Below, one piece after another: positions 24,490 to 35,160 of a stretch of 64,000 bases of DNA (its first letter is position 1; every line of letters begins with the position of its first letter). Source of the DNA: Nitzschia sp. pyKryTriq1. Lineage: Eukaryota; Bacillariophyta; Bacillariophyceae; Bacillariales; Bacillariaceae. The translations under genes were made by a program, and so were the position numbers. The DNA is taken from contig OY101127.1 of the NCBI GenBank assembly GCA_956465555.1, positions 1,302,001 to 1,366,000 on the forward strand. The letters are read 5' to 3'. The notes beneath the pieces were generated by a model that saw only the letters and a program-made list of their open reading frames with translations, did no database searches and was not told where the DNA came from.

Positions 24490-24670
24490 TAGGCTGCGAT
24501 TGAGACAGCTGCAAGAGACTGGAAAGGATGCTAACTTGCTGGTTGAGACTGCTGCTGGAAGTCGAAGGTTGAAGGACTGTGTTGAGTAAAAATGAAGAAG
24601 GCTGAACATACGAAGGTATGACAGCTGGTATACGTATGTATGAAGTATGGTGGTGTTAGACATCATATGT
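24423..24670 (-). pseudogene. Displaced HSF-like C-terminal region (inverted relative to the plus copy)
   Basis: Read on the minus strand, this is an open frame with natural-looking Gln/Ser/Leu-rich sequence (SLNQQVSILSSLLQL, TSALLNGLLAQTLADL) ending in a Gln run and a stop. That composition is typical of HSF C-terminal regions and is absent from both DNA-binding-domain copies here. It has the same orientation as, and lies downstream of, the minus-strand copy at 25456-25737, with a Copia fragment between them. I infer that it belonged to that gene before the rearrangement. Confidence 0.5.
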
Positions 24671-24898
24671 CGGAACGATCGGAACGATATTTTGTGTGTG
24701 ACAGCCAACCATTACTTGTGAATGAATTAAAAAAGTGCGAACAATGAAACGTATCGGATTGTCATTAAATTTTAATAATCCGATTTGCATGGAAATATCA
24801 GATCGCAATAGACTATCGTAGCAACCAAGTGGATATCTTTACAAGATTCCAGGTCTGATACGCATATAGCTATTTGGTAACGCGCAGGGAGGTTTTCA

Positions 24899-25460
24899 CT
24901 GGATGAGCCTCGCTACCGGCAATCGCCTCCATCGCCACAATTGGACAACGCTACCGATGCCCGCCGAAGCCATCGATCGCGTCCACCACCTAGCTCGTCG
25001 TCTGCCAGCCGGCCTTGCTTTTGTGGACGGTCGCGGGAACCCAATTATCGATATCCTGCCCGCAGGAGTGATGGTGGATGACAACGAAAATGAAGATGAA
25101 AATGACGAACCTGACATCGAAATTGATAATGAAGCCGAAGCAGCCGGCGAAATCGGCGAAAACGACGAGGACGACGATGACTTTCACGATGCTGCCGAAG
25201 TCGCCGAGGTCCCAGGAGTGGACGCCGAAGTCCCAGAAATCAACGATAATGCTGCCGACGAAGGAGCCGAAATCATCCCAGGAGTGAATGACGAGGCTGC
25301 CGATGGAGAAGCTGAAATCCCAGGAGTGACTGAGAACGATATTGATGACGATGACGCCGAAATCCCAGGAGTGGACGACGAAGTCGATGCCGTCGATGTC
25401 CCAGGAGTGCGCCGTAGCAACCGCACCAGGAAGGCCCCCGAGAGACTGATCGAGGCGTGA
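24899..25460 (+). mobile_element. Copia-type retrotransposon polyprotein fragment
   Basis: An open frame of about 185 residues. It begins MSLATGNRLHRHNWTTLPMP, continues with AIDRVHHLARRLPAGLAFVD, then an acidic linker with PGV repeats, and ends RRSNRTRKAPERLIEA. This matches the segment between integrase and reverse transcriptase of diatom Copia polyproteins, where the basic RRSxRxRKxPxRL motif precedes the RT. No integrase, RT or LTR remains. The right edge abuts the HSF copy at 25460/25461, so the fragment was inserted into, or joined to, that gene. Confidence 0.7.
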
Positions 25461-25737
25461 CAAAGCAAGGATGGTGCCGACGTCCACCGCCCGTGGCCGA
25501 ATCGGACTTTTTATTGGACGCCGAAAAGCCCCACATGTTCAAAGAGCGTTGGAACGACTTGAACTGGCAGCTGGTAAAGTACCGGGGCATGACTTCCTTC
25601 TCCAGCTTCATCTTGTTGGAAATCTTGAACGAAGCGCCGTCGGGCATCCAAGTGATGCAATCTTGAAAGCCGAGCGATTCGGCTTCGTTCAAGATGCGAG
25701 GCAACTTGATGGGAAACTGCTCTTCGGGTGATGCCAT
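25456..25737 (-). pseudogene. HSF DNA-binding domain, second copy, broken after the domain
   Basis: The start MASPEEQFPIKLPRILNEAE is at the ATG at 25737. The domain is about 98% identical in DNA to the plus-strand copy (24050-24325) and inverted to it. The few differences include H to P and N to T. Identity stops at HHPCFV, where the frame enters antisense Copia sequence and becomes meaningless. Upstream, an out-of-frame ATG near 25759 followed by CCCACAG could be an exon junction. On its own it would give a DNA-binding domain without effector region, so it is probably non-functional or dominant-negative. Confidence 0.7.
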
Positions 25738-26861
25738 CTGTGGGATTAGATGATTTCATGGTAACGGTATAGGAAGAGTGGTGATGTAAAGGTGTATCGC
25801 GGATTCTGTCCCCAAAGTTTTGTTCTTTTTTCTTTATCGGGCGGGAAGAATGATCCTTTTCCTCGAGCGCGAAGCGTCGCACAGCGGGCACACTGCGCCG
25901 GAGAATTGAGAATGCGCAAGAAGAACAATAGCAAACATCATTAAATAATTGTTACGACTTTTCGCAAGTCATTCTCTCTCTCTCCTTGTATGGAATGTTA
26001 AGTGCACACAACAAAATGAAGAACCGCAGATAGAGGTGGTGCGTGCGACGAACCCGGAAGAATTCTTATGAATATTTTCGCGAAAAAGCTTTTGCGAACC
26101 CTCATATCGTTTATATGTGAAGAACAAGTAGGATGGACAACACTTAGGTAGTGATGAATCCAAGCGCTGTAGTGTCTTGTGGTCTGTCGAACAGTCCGCC
26201 GCCACCAGTCCTCTTTTGGTGGTATTATTTGTTTGTAGTTTGATACTATGTACCGGTATTTTCGACGTTCTATTATACGGCACTATAGCGATCGGTCATT
26301 CATTAATTTATTGATTATTCAAGTGAGAATTGGGAATGACGTCTTCCGCTCCGTGCGTCGTCGTCCACGACGCACCGAGGAATGACTGACTTGCTTCTTC
26401 CACCGAAGAATTTCTTTTTTGCCTGTCCGTCTCTACGAAAAATGTATGGATGTGGGTGGGTTTCGGCCGCAAATAAAAGGGGGAGGATGATTTTGGGATG
26501 TTGTTGTAGTGTAGTACAGTATGTAGTACCGGTAGCGTGGCGGGCGGGGATTGGCGAGGCCTTGCGCGCGCGCGCTCCCCACTCGCTCGCTCGCCCGATG
26601 ACGACGACTGACAAGAAGTACGAAAAAACCGTACCGATAGTGGATGCAGTTAGTATGCAAGGTATCAAGTCAGTTGCTGGGCATCAAGATGCGACATATG
26701 TTCTTCGTTTTGTTCTTTGTTGTTGGGCCAGATCGAGAGATGGACACTATACCGTATAACACAACAACATATCTATCACCTTTACCTTTTGACATCCTGC
26801 AATCAAAGGAATGAATGAATGAATGAATGAATGAATGAATGATTGAAAGCCAAAACTCATC
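25738..26861. other. Intergenic, no gene seen
   Basis: Divergent space between the minus HSF copy and the PDZ-like gene. It contains a GCGCGCGCGC run near 26566 and GCTCGCTCGC. ATGA repeats (about 26809-26842) lie just before the next start codon. Confidence 0.45.
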
Positions 26862-27706
26862 ATGATGGAGGACGACGATATTGTTACGTCTACTAGTAGC
26901 AGTAGTAGCAATACCAGCAATACTAGCAATACTACGAGTAGAATCGTCTTCTCTCCTGGCCCCGTGGGCTTGCAGTTGGAGGCAGATCCTCGATATGGTA
27001 GTCGAGTGGTGCGATTTGTCGATGGAGGACCGTGGCGGCCCGGACCCGCGAGAGCCTGTGGAAGAATCCAACCCGGAGATTGGGTGGTGAAAGTCCGAGT
27101 CCGAGTCCACGAAGAAGAAGAAGCAGAAGAAGAAGAGGAGGAAGCCATAGCCACATCCTACTCCGAAATGATGCAGCTCTTACAACAAACTCATTTACCG
27201 AGAGAATTGACGGTTCGATCGTTTGCGTCGAGTGTTCTTCTTGATGGTGTCGGCTGCTGCTTGAACAACAACAATCAAAAGAAATCATCTTCTCCAGAAG
27301 AAATTGCTTTGGCTCGTCCACTGGATGATAAAGTACTACAAGGAGGACGAGGAGGAGGAGGAGTATCTTCCGCTCTTCTTCCACAACCAGACGGCACCAA
27401 CAACATTCCGGAAGAAGAAGCACATGTGAAGGAATCATCATCATCATCATCATTCTCGGATGATACTAGGAGCGCGTCACACGTGCCGAAGATGATTCTT
27501 CCTCCAGATGAGAACAACAACAACGACGACGACGACGACGACAACGACGACGACATCAACCCCCAGCATATTGATGAGACCTTGGCCGAATTATCCGAAT
27601 CATCGGAAGAAGCTGCTCAACTAGTAGGACTAGAAGCCACAACATCCCCTTCTTCTCCTACAACAACGGCGGTCTCTTATAATGATAATGATGATGGCGC
27701 GCATAG

Positions 27707-27738
<32 letters not shown>

Positions 27739-30700
27739 GCGCACATGATGATGATGATGATCAGCAGCAGCAGCAGCAGCAGCAGCAGGTTACCATCCAG
27801 CACGAGCCTTGTTTGGAAGAATCAACAACAAGATTATCATCCGATGGCACTGCCAGCGATATTGTTGGTACATCATCTTCTCCTTTACTACAACCAGAAT
27901 CAAGAACCATTGCGGTCGATAATATTATTACTACTGATGGACATCCAGATGGTATTTTCATTAGCCTCTCGAAACAGCCATCGCTTCCATTGCATCATCA
28001 TCTTTGGATCCAGCAAGAGAGAGCATCATCACCATTATTATTATTATTATCATCATCATCATTATCCACGTCACCAAGAATACGCCAAAATCCGAATCTT
28101 TGGATTGTTCCACCTCGCAATCGAATGTTTCAACAAACGCCGTCCAAAGGCATCAACAAGACGTCTACTACTATCACCATGTTTGGTACTACCATCACCA
28201 CCCATCTCGATCCCAACAAGAAGAAGAAGAAGAACTGCCCCATCGATCTACTAGTAGCACTGGAGCCCAGCACGGCACTGCTGAAACTACTACTACGACT
28301 GCCACAACCACTGCCACTACCACAACCACCAGCACCAGCACTCGCCGAACAATGTCCTCCGTCCCCACGACCTCCCGACAACAAAATATCACCATCTACT
28401 CGTAATGCATTATCCCGAAACGCCATTGCAACTCCCAACCAATCGAATACCTTTCCAGGAATGATTTCCTTGCCATCATTCTTGACTGCTGCTACTGCTA
28501 CTGCTGATACTATTAGTACGGCAATGTCGACGACTTGGGCGAAACAGCCGCCTCGATTTCCACCGACTTTGATTAATTCTTGTACTACTGCCACCACTGA
28601 AACTCCATTCTATCATGATGGTTTGGATGAACGCTGCTCCCTCTATTTTTTGGGCGGTACGAGACTTTTACAGAGCCAGCAGCAAAAAGAAGAACGAGTA
28701 CGTCAAGAAATACACGAGGCGGAGGATGATACAATGCCTAGTACTAGTAGTACTAGTACTGCTGCTTGTACGATCGAAAAACGCCAAATAACGAGGTCGG
28801 AACAGCAAGGCATCGTGCTGGAAGGGCAGCAAGCAATATCATGCGACGAGAAAGAGACAATGCACACCTATTACATTCCTACTGCTAGTACTTCTGCACT
28901 AGCGAAACCATTGCAGGACGACGACGAGGACAGGACAGCCGGTAACGACAAAGTACTCGTCGAGACAACTGCGCTTGCAAAAGATGACAGCTCTGCAATA
29001 CTACCGGAATCATCGTCTTCTTTCAGAGATCCGAAGATCAACGACCAAAGTCGAAACCATTCCTTCCCTCTTGAGGAGAATCCATTTGAGGGTCCAAAAA
29101 ATACTGAAGACGACGTCAACAAGGTATCTGTTGAAGTGGCAGAGCTAAACAAGAATGAAAGTGACGAAACTACTCCAGCCGCACCTGAAACAACAGCTCC
29201 AAAGGAGCTATCACCAGAGGACATGATGGCGTCCGTCGAATCATCATCTACTTTTCTCTTGGATCCCTCCCAGGACGCTAAAGAAGCGATGGTGAAGAAG
29301 CAGAATGTGCACGCAAATGATTCGACAACAACACTCGATTCCGATTCTCTCACCAAGGATCGAGCAAACAGGGCTGAACTTACTATGGCTGATAACGACG
29401 CCAGTCCTGAGAAAATAATAGTGGACTCCTCCACCTCTCGTTGTTCGGATTCAGAAAATGAAGACAAAGAAGACTCGCATCAATTTGTCGAGGCCGTGGT
29501 GGAGGTCAAGAATGAAAGTGAAAACGCTACCGATACTCCGATACTCGAATCATCGTTTGCCAAGGATCCAGTTCGGGAATTTCTGGTCTCAGGTGAAGAC
29601 ATCGAAGAAGAGATGCAACCTCGCGAACTATTTCCTTCTACTACAAGTAGTAGTTGCGAAGAAGAAACTGCATCATCATCATCATCATCATCATCACCAT
29701 CCCCGTTACTGCTAAACCCAAATGCTTCCCTCGAAAAGCAGACGCCGAGCGACCTGCTCTTGCAAAAGGCCAAGTCAAAGCATCAGCTCTCGCTAGCACG
29801 TCTACGCGTCAAGAAACAAGTTCAGAAAAGCAAAGTAGGCGAAATTCCACAATCAGATGCACTCCTTTGCCAAGCGAATGGCCCTTACGAAGATACCATC
29901 GAAACCGAGAGGAGTAGGTCATCATCGACCGCTGTTCCAAGACCAGAAGCCGACCTACCTACATCGAAACCGATGAGTTCTACCGTCGTTCCATCATCTC
30001 CGTCAATCGATTTCTCTCAGTTCTCACAAGAACGATCTATATACTTCGAACCTGGTCCAGTCGGAATTCAACTCGAGCCTACCACTTCCTCGAATGGTGA
30101 TCCGACAAACAAGTACAATAAAATGGATTGCTATCCGGCCAAGATTGTTCGATTTGTGGATGGAGGTCCCCACGATCCAGGGCAGGCTCGAGCGTCAGGA
30201 ATACTTCGTCCAGGCGATTTTGTGGTGCGGGTCGAAGCCGAAGGGATTGTTGGAACCACCTACTATACCATCCTTCATTTACTGCAAAAGTCATGGATGA
30301 CTCGAAAGTTGACATTTCGATCCGCTTGGGACCCTACAAGTAATTTTGGCGGGCCAAGCGACACACTACGACTAGTAGACGCCGCAGAGACGGTCGCTCA
30401 AGATACGAGGGCTATTTCAGTCTCGTCTGCTACTACTAGTAGTACCATTCAGGAGCTTGTTGAGAAGCCAAAGACAATGAATAATGAGCATCCTCATCAA
30501 AGTCGGCCACCGCGGCAGTCACCATTGAAAGATTCATCTCCCCACCCCTACGATTGGACTCCTCTACCGTTCGATTGGGTCAACAAGAGGCAACCTGTTC
30601 GGCCTCCATCTTCTACAGACAAGAATGCATTAGAGGAAGCCTATCAAATAGAAGCTGCTCGACTATTTCATGAACGAGAAGAGAAACGAAAACAGCAGCT

Positions 30701-30890
30701 TGCCGAGGGGGCTCGATTATCGCCTTGGAACTTTGAAAATCTTATGCTTGGAGCCGTGGCGATCACGGCCGAAAGCGTCATTGGATGCTTGAGAAAGCAA
30801 CAGCGTAGTAGCAAGAGGAATGGCGACGACGGGAATTCAGATGACGAAGAAGAGTACGAAGTACTATCCGATCATCAAAAGAAAGAGTAG
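26862..30890 (+). CDS. Large protein with two PDZ-like domains
   Basis: Predicted 1342 residues without introns. Residues about 27-123 and 1056-1157 are two copies of a PDZ-like domain. They share PGPVG-QLE (GLGF-like carboxylate-binding position), VRFVDGGP--PG-ARA-G and PGD-VV-V, followed by a helix (MMQLLQQ or TILHLLQ) and a final strand (ELTVRSF or KLTFRSA). The roughly 900 residues between are acidic, Ser/Thr-rich and predicted disordered, with Asp, Glu and Gln runs. The C-terminus has a charged helix (EEAYQIEAARLFHEREEKRK). PDZ domains bind C-terminal peptides, so a scaffold role is inferred. The first domain has an acidic Glu insert that the second lacks. Confidence 0.75.
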
Positions 30891-31016
30891 TACTCTACTA
30901 GTAGAAGGGAAAGGACGGCTGGCTGCTGGCTGGCATTGACGATAGACTATCCTTTGGCGGGTCATTCATTATACTAACTACTACTGTACTACTACTACTA
31001 CTAGACTCTCTACTAG

Positions 31017-31196
31017 TATATCGTAAAGCAGCGAAAAAGTGCACTGTCTAATTTAGTTGCTACCTTGACGGTTGAGAGAAATTAATCTCTTCCCCGCCGG
31101 AACGATACCATCTACGCCAGACAGTCCAATTGATTGACTCAATGGACTCTTTTCACCCTTTCGGGATCATCAGCGCTAATCTGCACATCTCAAGAG
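31017..31196 (+). repeat. 180-bp inverted repeat, left arm
   Basis: It begins TATATCGTAAAGCAGCGAAA and ends ATCTCAAGAG. It aligns over its full length with the reverse complement of 33529-33708 with only scattered substitutions. The two arms enclose 2.3 kb with a Penelope-like relic and the RXL-A gene. Flanks are CTA/TAG-rich, so a target duplication cannot be defined. Confidence 0.9.
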
Positions 31197-31399
31197 TGAA
31201 CCGACCCCCAGCAATCAGGCTCCAATCACGACTCAACCGATTGTTCGCATAGATAAACTCATAATTTACACTCTATCCCTTTCATGTGTTAGCGCTACGT
31301 AGAGCCCTGGGACAGTTTGATATCAAATCCCAAAAAAAAGTTACACAATACACTAGTCAAACAACTACCCAGACAACCATGAACTTTCAGATATCCGAT

Positions 31400-31809
31400 G
31401 CTGCAGCACCGATGCCCTTGCTTCGTAGGCAGCAATATCAGACCACTGATGACTCGCGAGTGCTCACGGTACGACATCGAATACCGCAACCACTTTAGAC
31501 CAAAACGCTGCTTCAACCTCTTCAGAATTCTGTGAATCGGGCAGCTCCACAGGTGGGAGAAGCCAATGCAAAAGAAAACTTTTCGGTTCCACCTCAATCG
31601 TTGAGTCTTCCGCTTTGCAGCTTCCGCTGCCGCCTGTTGCTTCAGACCCTTGATTTTGGGGAACTTAGGAGGGTGGTTGTCAGATCTTCGCAACGCCTCT
31701 GCGTGTTCCGGGTAGAGCGAATTGATCCGGCACCTACTGGACAAGCCAGGGATTTGGGTCAGCGTCGCCAGTCGGGAGCAAACTCCTTTCCCGACTGCCC
31801 GGAAGACGT
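31400..31809 (-). mobile_element. Penelope-like retroelement relic (region after RT)
   Basis: On the minus strand the frame reads SRLATLTQIPGLSS, INSLYPEHAEALRRSDNHPP, KTQRLRWNRKVFFCIGFSHL, then PIHRILKRLKQRFGLKWLRY. From memory this resembles the segment after the reverse transcriptase of diatom Penelope-like elements, which normally continues into a GIY-YIG nuclease. Here the frame decays after YSMSYREHSR and no GIY-YIG part remains. No start codon or complete domain is present. Confidence 0.5.
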
Positions 31810-31844
31810 GGGGGGGGGTGCGTAGTAGAGTAGTAGATTATTCG

Positions 31845-31863
31845 CCCCCCCCCCCCCCCCCCC
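31845..31863. repeat. Poly-C tract (19 C)
   Basis: An uninterrupted run of 19 cytosines at the 5' edge of the Penelope-like relic. A shorter G run lies at 31810-31818, and the two could form a stem or mark an assembly-sensitive site. Confidence 0.9.
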
Positions 31864-32171
31864 AGAGAGGGTAGAGAGTAGAGAGTAGTGTAGAGAGTAG
31901 AGTACCGGTTGGACCGCAGACGACTCATACTACAGTACCGGTACGGTACGGTAGTCTGGTAGCGACAGTACACCTGGTACATAGTCTAAAAAGTATACGG
32001 GCAGTCCGTGAAACGAATCTTCTGACAACCATTAATAGAAGAGCACGTGCACAAGATGACACAAACACGGGCTTCGCCAACCAAGGGAAGAATGTTTGAC
32101 TATTTCACATAGGTGACCGAGCCAGCCACTCATGTGCATGACACTCACATAAAGGGGCCAGCACACGCCAG

Positions 32172-32232
32172 GAAATTTCTTTCGCGTCGCAGCACGTGAT
32201 CATCATATGCCTCATATCCGGCGAACGGATCT
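32172..32232 (+). promoter_or_regulatory. RXL promoter module, RXL-A copy
   Basis: It contains the core CGCGTCGCARCACGTGA (CACGTG at 32193-32198), preceded by a TTTCTTT tract. ATGCC and GGCGAACGGATC follow within 35 bp. The same elements in the same order and orientation lie upstream of RXL-C and RXL-D. It is about 330 bp upstream of the RXL-A ATG. A second CACGTG is at 32044-32049. Confidence 0.7.
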
Positions 32233-32529
32233 TTTTCCTACCAAAGCAAGGCAGTACCAGTACAGTAGCCCCTCACAAATCATCATCATCTGTCCATCAC
32301 CTAAAGTCGATCTGATCCGATTTCTGCACATTTCTACAGTAGATACTGTACGATGTTGGTCTAAGAAGAACAACCCAGATCACTGCCTTCCGCTCGAGAA
32401 CAACGCCGAAACAGTGCCATAGTGCTTCTCATTATTTTTACGCAGCAACAAGCAAGAGTTGTTGTATTGCCATAAAAGATACGAGGAAGAGTATATCATA
32501 GTCAAAACCGCAACAAGAAAACCAAAAAG

Positions 32530-33216
32530 ATGAAGTCCACTGTTTTGACCTTCTTTCTCCTTTTGCTTGTCGTCCTTAACGCTGTTGTCGTTATCGCTGA
32601 TCAACAAGAAGAAGGAGCCGCTGATGCTGCTCTCCGCAAGCGTACCGTCTCGCGTACCCGCCGTGGTGCTGCTGCTGCTGCTGCGGCCGCCGGAACACGC
32701 CGTCGTGAGAGGAAATTGGAAGGTGATGATGTAAGTACTGCTGGTGTCGTTCTTCTTCTATTCCTTCTTCTTCTTCTTCTACTTCTCGTTATGCCTTTCC
32801 GGCTCGAGGACTTCCGCAGAGAAGGAGCAAACAATGAAATAATATTCTAACACATCCATAATGATGCTTTTTCGCCCCTACAGGACGACGACGACGATGA
32901 TGATGATGATGATGGACCCAAGGAGGACATTACCTGGTTTCTTTTTGGAAACGGAGCCGCTAGTAGCGGAAAGGGAAAGGGTAAAAGCGTGAGTACAACG
33001 ATGATGATGATGATGATGATGACGAGCATTGCCAGGATGATGATGACGATGATTATGATCAAGAAGGAAAACAACAGCAACTACTTTTGCAAATGAACGC
33101 ATGTTGTCGGTGTTCGCCCCACGACCACCAGCTTCTTCTTCTGACCTCTTTTTACTACATTGTTTGCTTTTCTTGTTGCTTCTTCTTGTTCTTCGTATTA
33201 GCGCAAGCGCCATTAG
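32530..33216 (+). CDS. RXL-A: small secreted acidic/basic protein (silaffin-like)
   Basis: Three exons joined in phase 0 (32530..32730, 32884..32988, 33202..33216) give 106 residues. The signal peptide is MKSTVLTFFLLLLVVLNAVV. A basic propeptide (KRTVSRTRRG, Ala run) ends in RRERKL, an RXL motif. The mature part starts EGDD, then a run of ten Asp, then GPKEDITWFLFGNGAASSGKGKGKS. The last exon encodes only RKRH and a stop, the shortened form of the Arg-Lys tail of its relatives. The last intron could hide another Asp-rich exon after a CCAG at about 33047. Secretion and processing at RXL are inferred. Silica association is a hypothesis based on composition. Confidence 0.7.
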
Positions 33217-33528
33217 ACGAGGACGAGGAGAAACGAGGATGATCATGGTGGTGACGGCGGCTGGGAGCTTCTGGCGCGGTGGAAGCAAAAGTTCTTGGTA
33301 CTACTAGTGCTACTGCCGCCAGATGATGATGATGATTGAATGATCATGATGGATATAATATGTTGTGGTTCTTGTTTCTTTGGTGGCATTATCATAGCCA
33401 CTTACTCGTACTAGTAGTAGCAGGACAGATAAAGAAAACACTCCTGGTGCGTGTGTGTCGAAGAATTATAAAGTGAAAGTTACTACTACTACGAGGAAAG
33501 CTGCAAGCATAGGACTAGGTTCCATCGT

Positions 33529-33708
33529 CTCTTGAGATGTGCAGATTAGCGCTGATGATCCCGCAAGGGTGACAAGAGTCCATTGAGTCAATCAATTGGA
33601 CTGTCTGGCGTGGATGGTATCGTTCCGGCGGGAGCGAGATTCATTGCTCTCAACCGTCAAGGTAGCAACTAAACTAGACAATGCACTTTTTCGCTGCTTT
33701 ACGATATA
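33529..33708 (-). repeat. 180-bp inverted repeat, right arm
   Basis: Reverse-complement partner of 31017-31196. It ends CGCTGCTTTACGATATA. Differences from the left arm are scattered single bases, mostly around the AGAGAAATTAATCTC versus AGAGCAATGAATCTC stretch. Confidence 0.9.
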
Positions 33709-33837
33709 CTACTACTACTAGTCTGCTACCCCCCCCTACAAAATCACAGGGGGTGTAGCTATCTACTCGGCGTAGCCGTGGATGTAATGCGCGAGACTTT
33801 TGGTTGAAAATCCCATCATGGGGGTCTATTTTTCGGA

Positions 33838-34335
33838 TTTCGTGCGTTCAAGTATGAAATTCATACGCCTGAGTTGGAAGACCTGGACCTGTCGTATTTA
33901 TTGCCGCACTGTGTGGATGTTCGCAACAAGGTGCTGTCCGCCGTGACATCCGAGTCTCACAAGTCTTCCTCACTTTTTTGTGTGTTCCCTCGGACGATTT
34001 CGATCGTTCTGCGCACGATTTGGGATAATCTCGTCGAGGACGTGCCCGACAACCCAAGCCTGGCCGATTTTGATGGCCGACTCCAAGATTTCATCGCAGC
34101 CCATGCCACTGCTGAAGATCGCCATGAACTCATCGCTCAGCTCCGCGCCGCACGCAAGCCACGGGAGATGCCGGTACAGACCTTTTATTATCGCTTGCAC
34201 GAGTTGAACGGCTACGTTATGTGGCTCCCAACTGCGTCCACCGCCTACAATGACCTTCTCCTCCATTACAGATTTCGTGGTGAAGTTTATGCTCCACCCA
34301 ACGGATCCCAAAGCACACACCCATCTGAATAATAT
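33838..34335 (+). mobile_element. Retrotransposon gag relic
   Basis: The frame reads FRAFKYEIHTPELEDLDLSY, then NKVLSAVTSESHKSSSLFCV, ADFDGRLQDFIAAHATAEDR and PVQTFYYRLHELNGYVMWLP. This is the gag-like domain of diatom LTR retrotransposons, where a WLPG motif normally continues. Here similarity stops after WLP and the frame runs out. No LTR or pol is found beside it. It begins 130 bp outside the right arm of the inverted repeat. Confidence 0.55.
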
Positions 34336-34636
34336 CTACTCGGATATTCTCCATGGGCCTGAACGTCTTTTTACCGATCCGATCGCCCAAGACGCCGTGC
34401 TCGGCGATGTGGACCTACTCGACACGGTTCGAAAAATCGTTGCAGAAGAACTCATCGCCCCTAATGCGACTGATACACCAAGTACCAGCTCTATCACCCC
34501 CCTAATTACGAACGCTGCGATATTCGTACAGCTCGGCGGAACCACGGTATACCGTAGCTTTACGGTGGGTTGGCGGATAGACACTAGCGCGGGTTCTCAT
34601 CAAAATACGAATGAAGGAATAGCGATGTTATGTTGA
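34250..34636 (+). pseudogene. Protein-like open frame after the gag relic, unrecognised
   Basis: A 128-residue frame (MTFSSITDFVVKFMLHPTDP, ERLFTDPIAQDAVLGDVDLL) has non-repetitive, natural-looking composition and overlaps the gag relic in another frame. It could be a fragment of a captured gene or of the same retroelement after a frameshift. I recognise no family. Confidence 0.25.
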
Positions 34637-34640
34637 TCAG

Positions 34641-35160
34641 AAGACATCAGCACACCAACTTTCAAAGATCCCTCTATTAGCATCATCATCGATCATCATC
34701 ATTCAAAAAAAAAAGACAGCATTCGCATGCAGCATGATGATGGTCGTATCAGTGCATCAGCACCAAATAAAATTGAGAACTGATGGCCCTCGAGCAGCAG
34801 TGTTCGTATACCATACCACATCAGGTAATATTATAGAGGGTTCGTTCCCATCATCTTTCAAATACATGATGCTGTCTTCTCATTTCTCATTTCTGATTTC
34901 TCAATATTCTCATATTCATCTGCTGATGATTTCTCGTTTTGCACTGCATTATACTACTGTCTTCTACGATCGTCTACTACGAAGGGTTTTGTATAGGACC
35001 ACCGCCATATCCACCAGTCAGTCTTACCACATTATGATCATGATGATTCTCATAAAAATAATGTTCAGCAGCAAGAAAGCAAAAAGGTAAAAGAGAAGCA
35101 AACAACAACAACAACAGCAACAACAACAAAAGCAGTCTCCTGCTCGACTACTCATAAGAT
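34641..35160. other. Upstream region of RXL-B
   Basis: An A-run at 34706-34715 and ACAACA repeats (about 35101-35130) precede the RXL-B start. The shared RXL promoter module with CACGTG was looked for here and not seen. Confidence 0.45.

Larger units (their letters stand above)
31017..33708. mobile_element. Putative 2.7-kb TIR-bounded element carrying RXL-A
   Basis: Bounded by 180-bp inverted repeats (left 31017-31196, right 33529-33708). No transposase frame is present, so this would be a non-autonomous element or an inverted duplication around a host gene. Inside are a Penelope-like relic (minus strand), a 19-C tract and the RXL-A secreted-protein gene. The boundaries are seen; the mobile nature is inferred. 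Confidence 0.5.
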
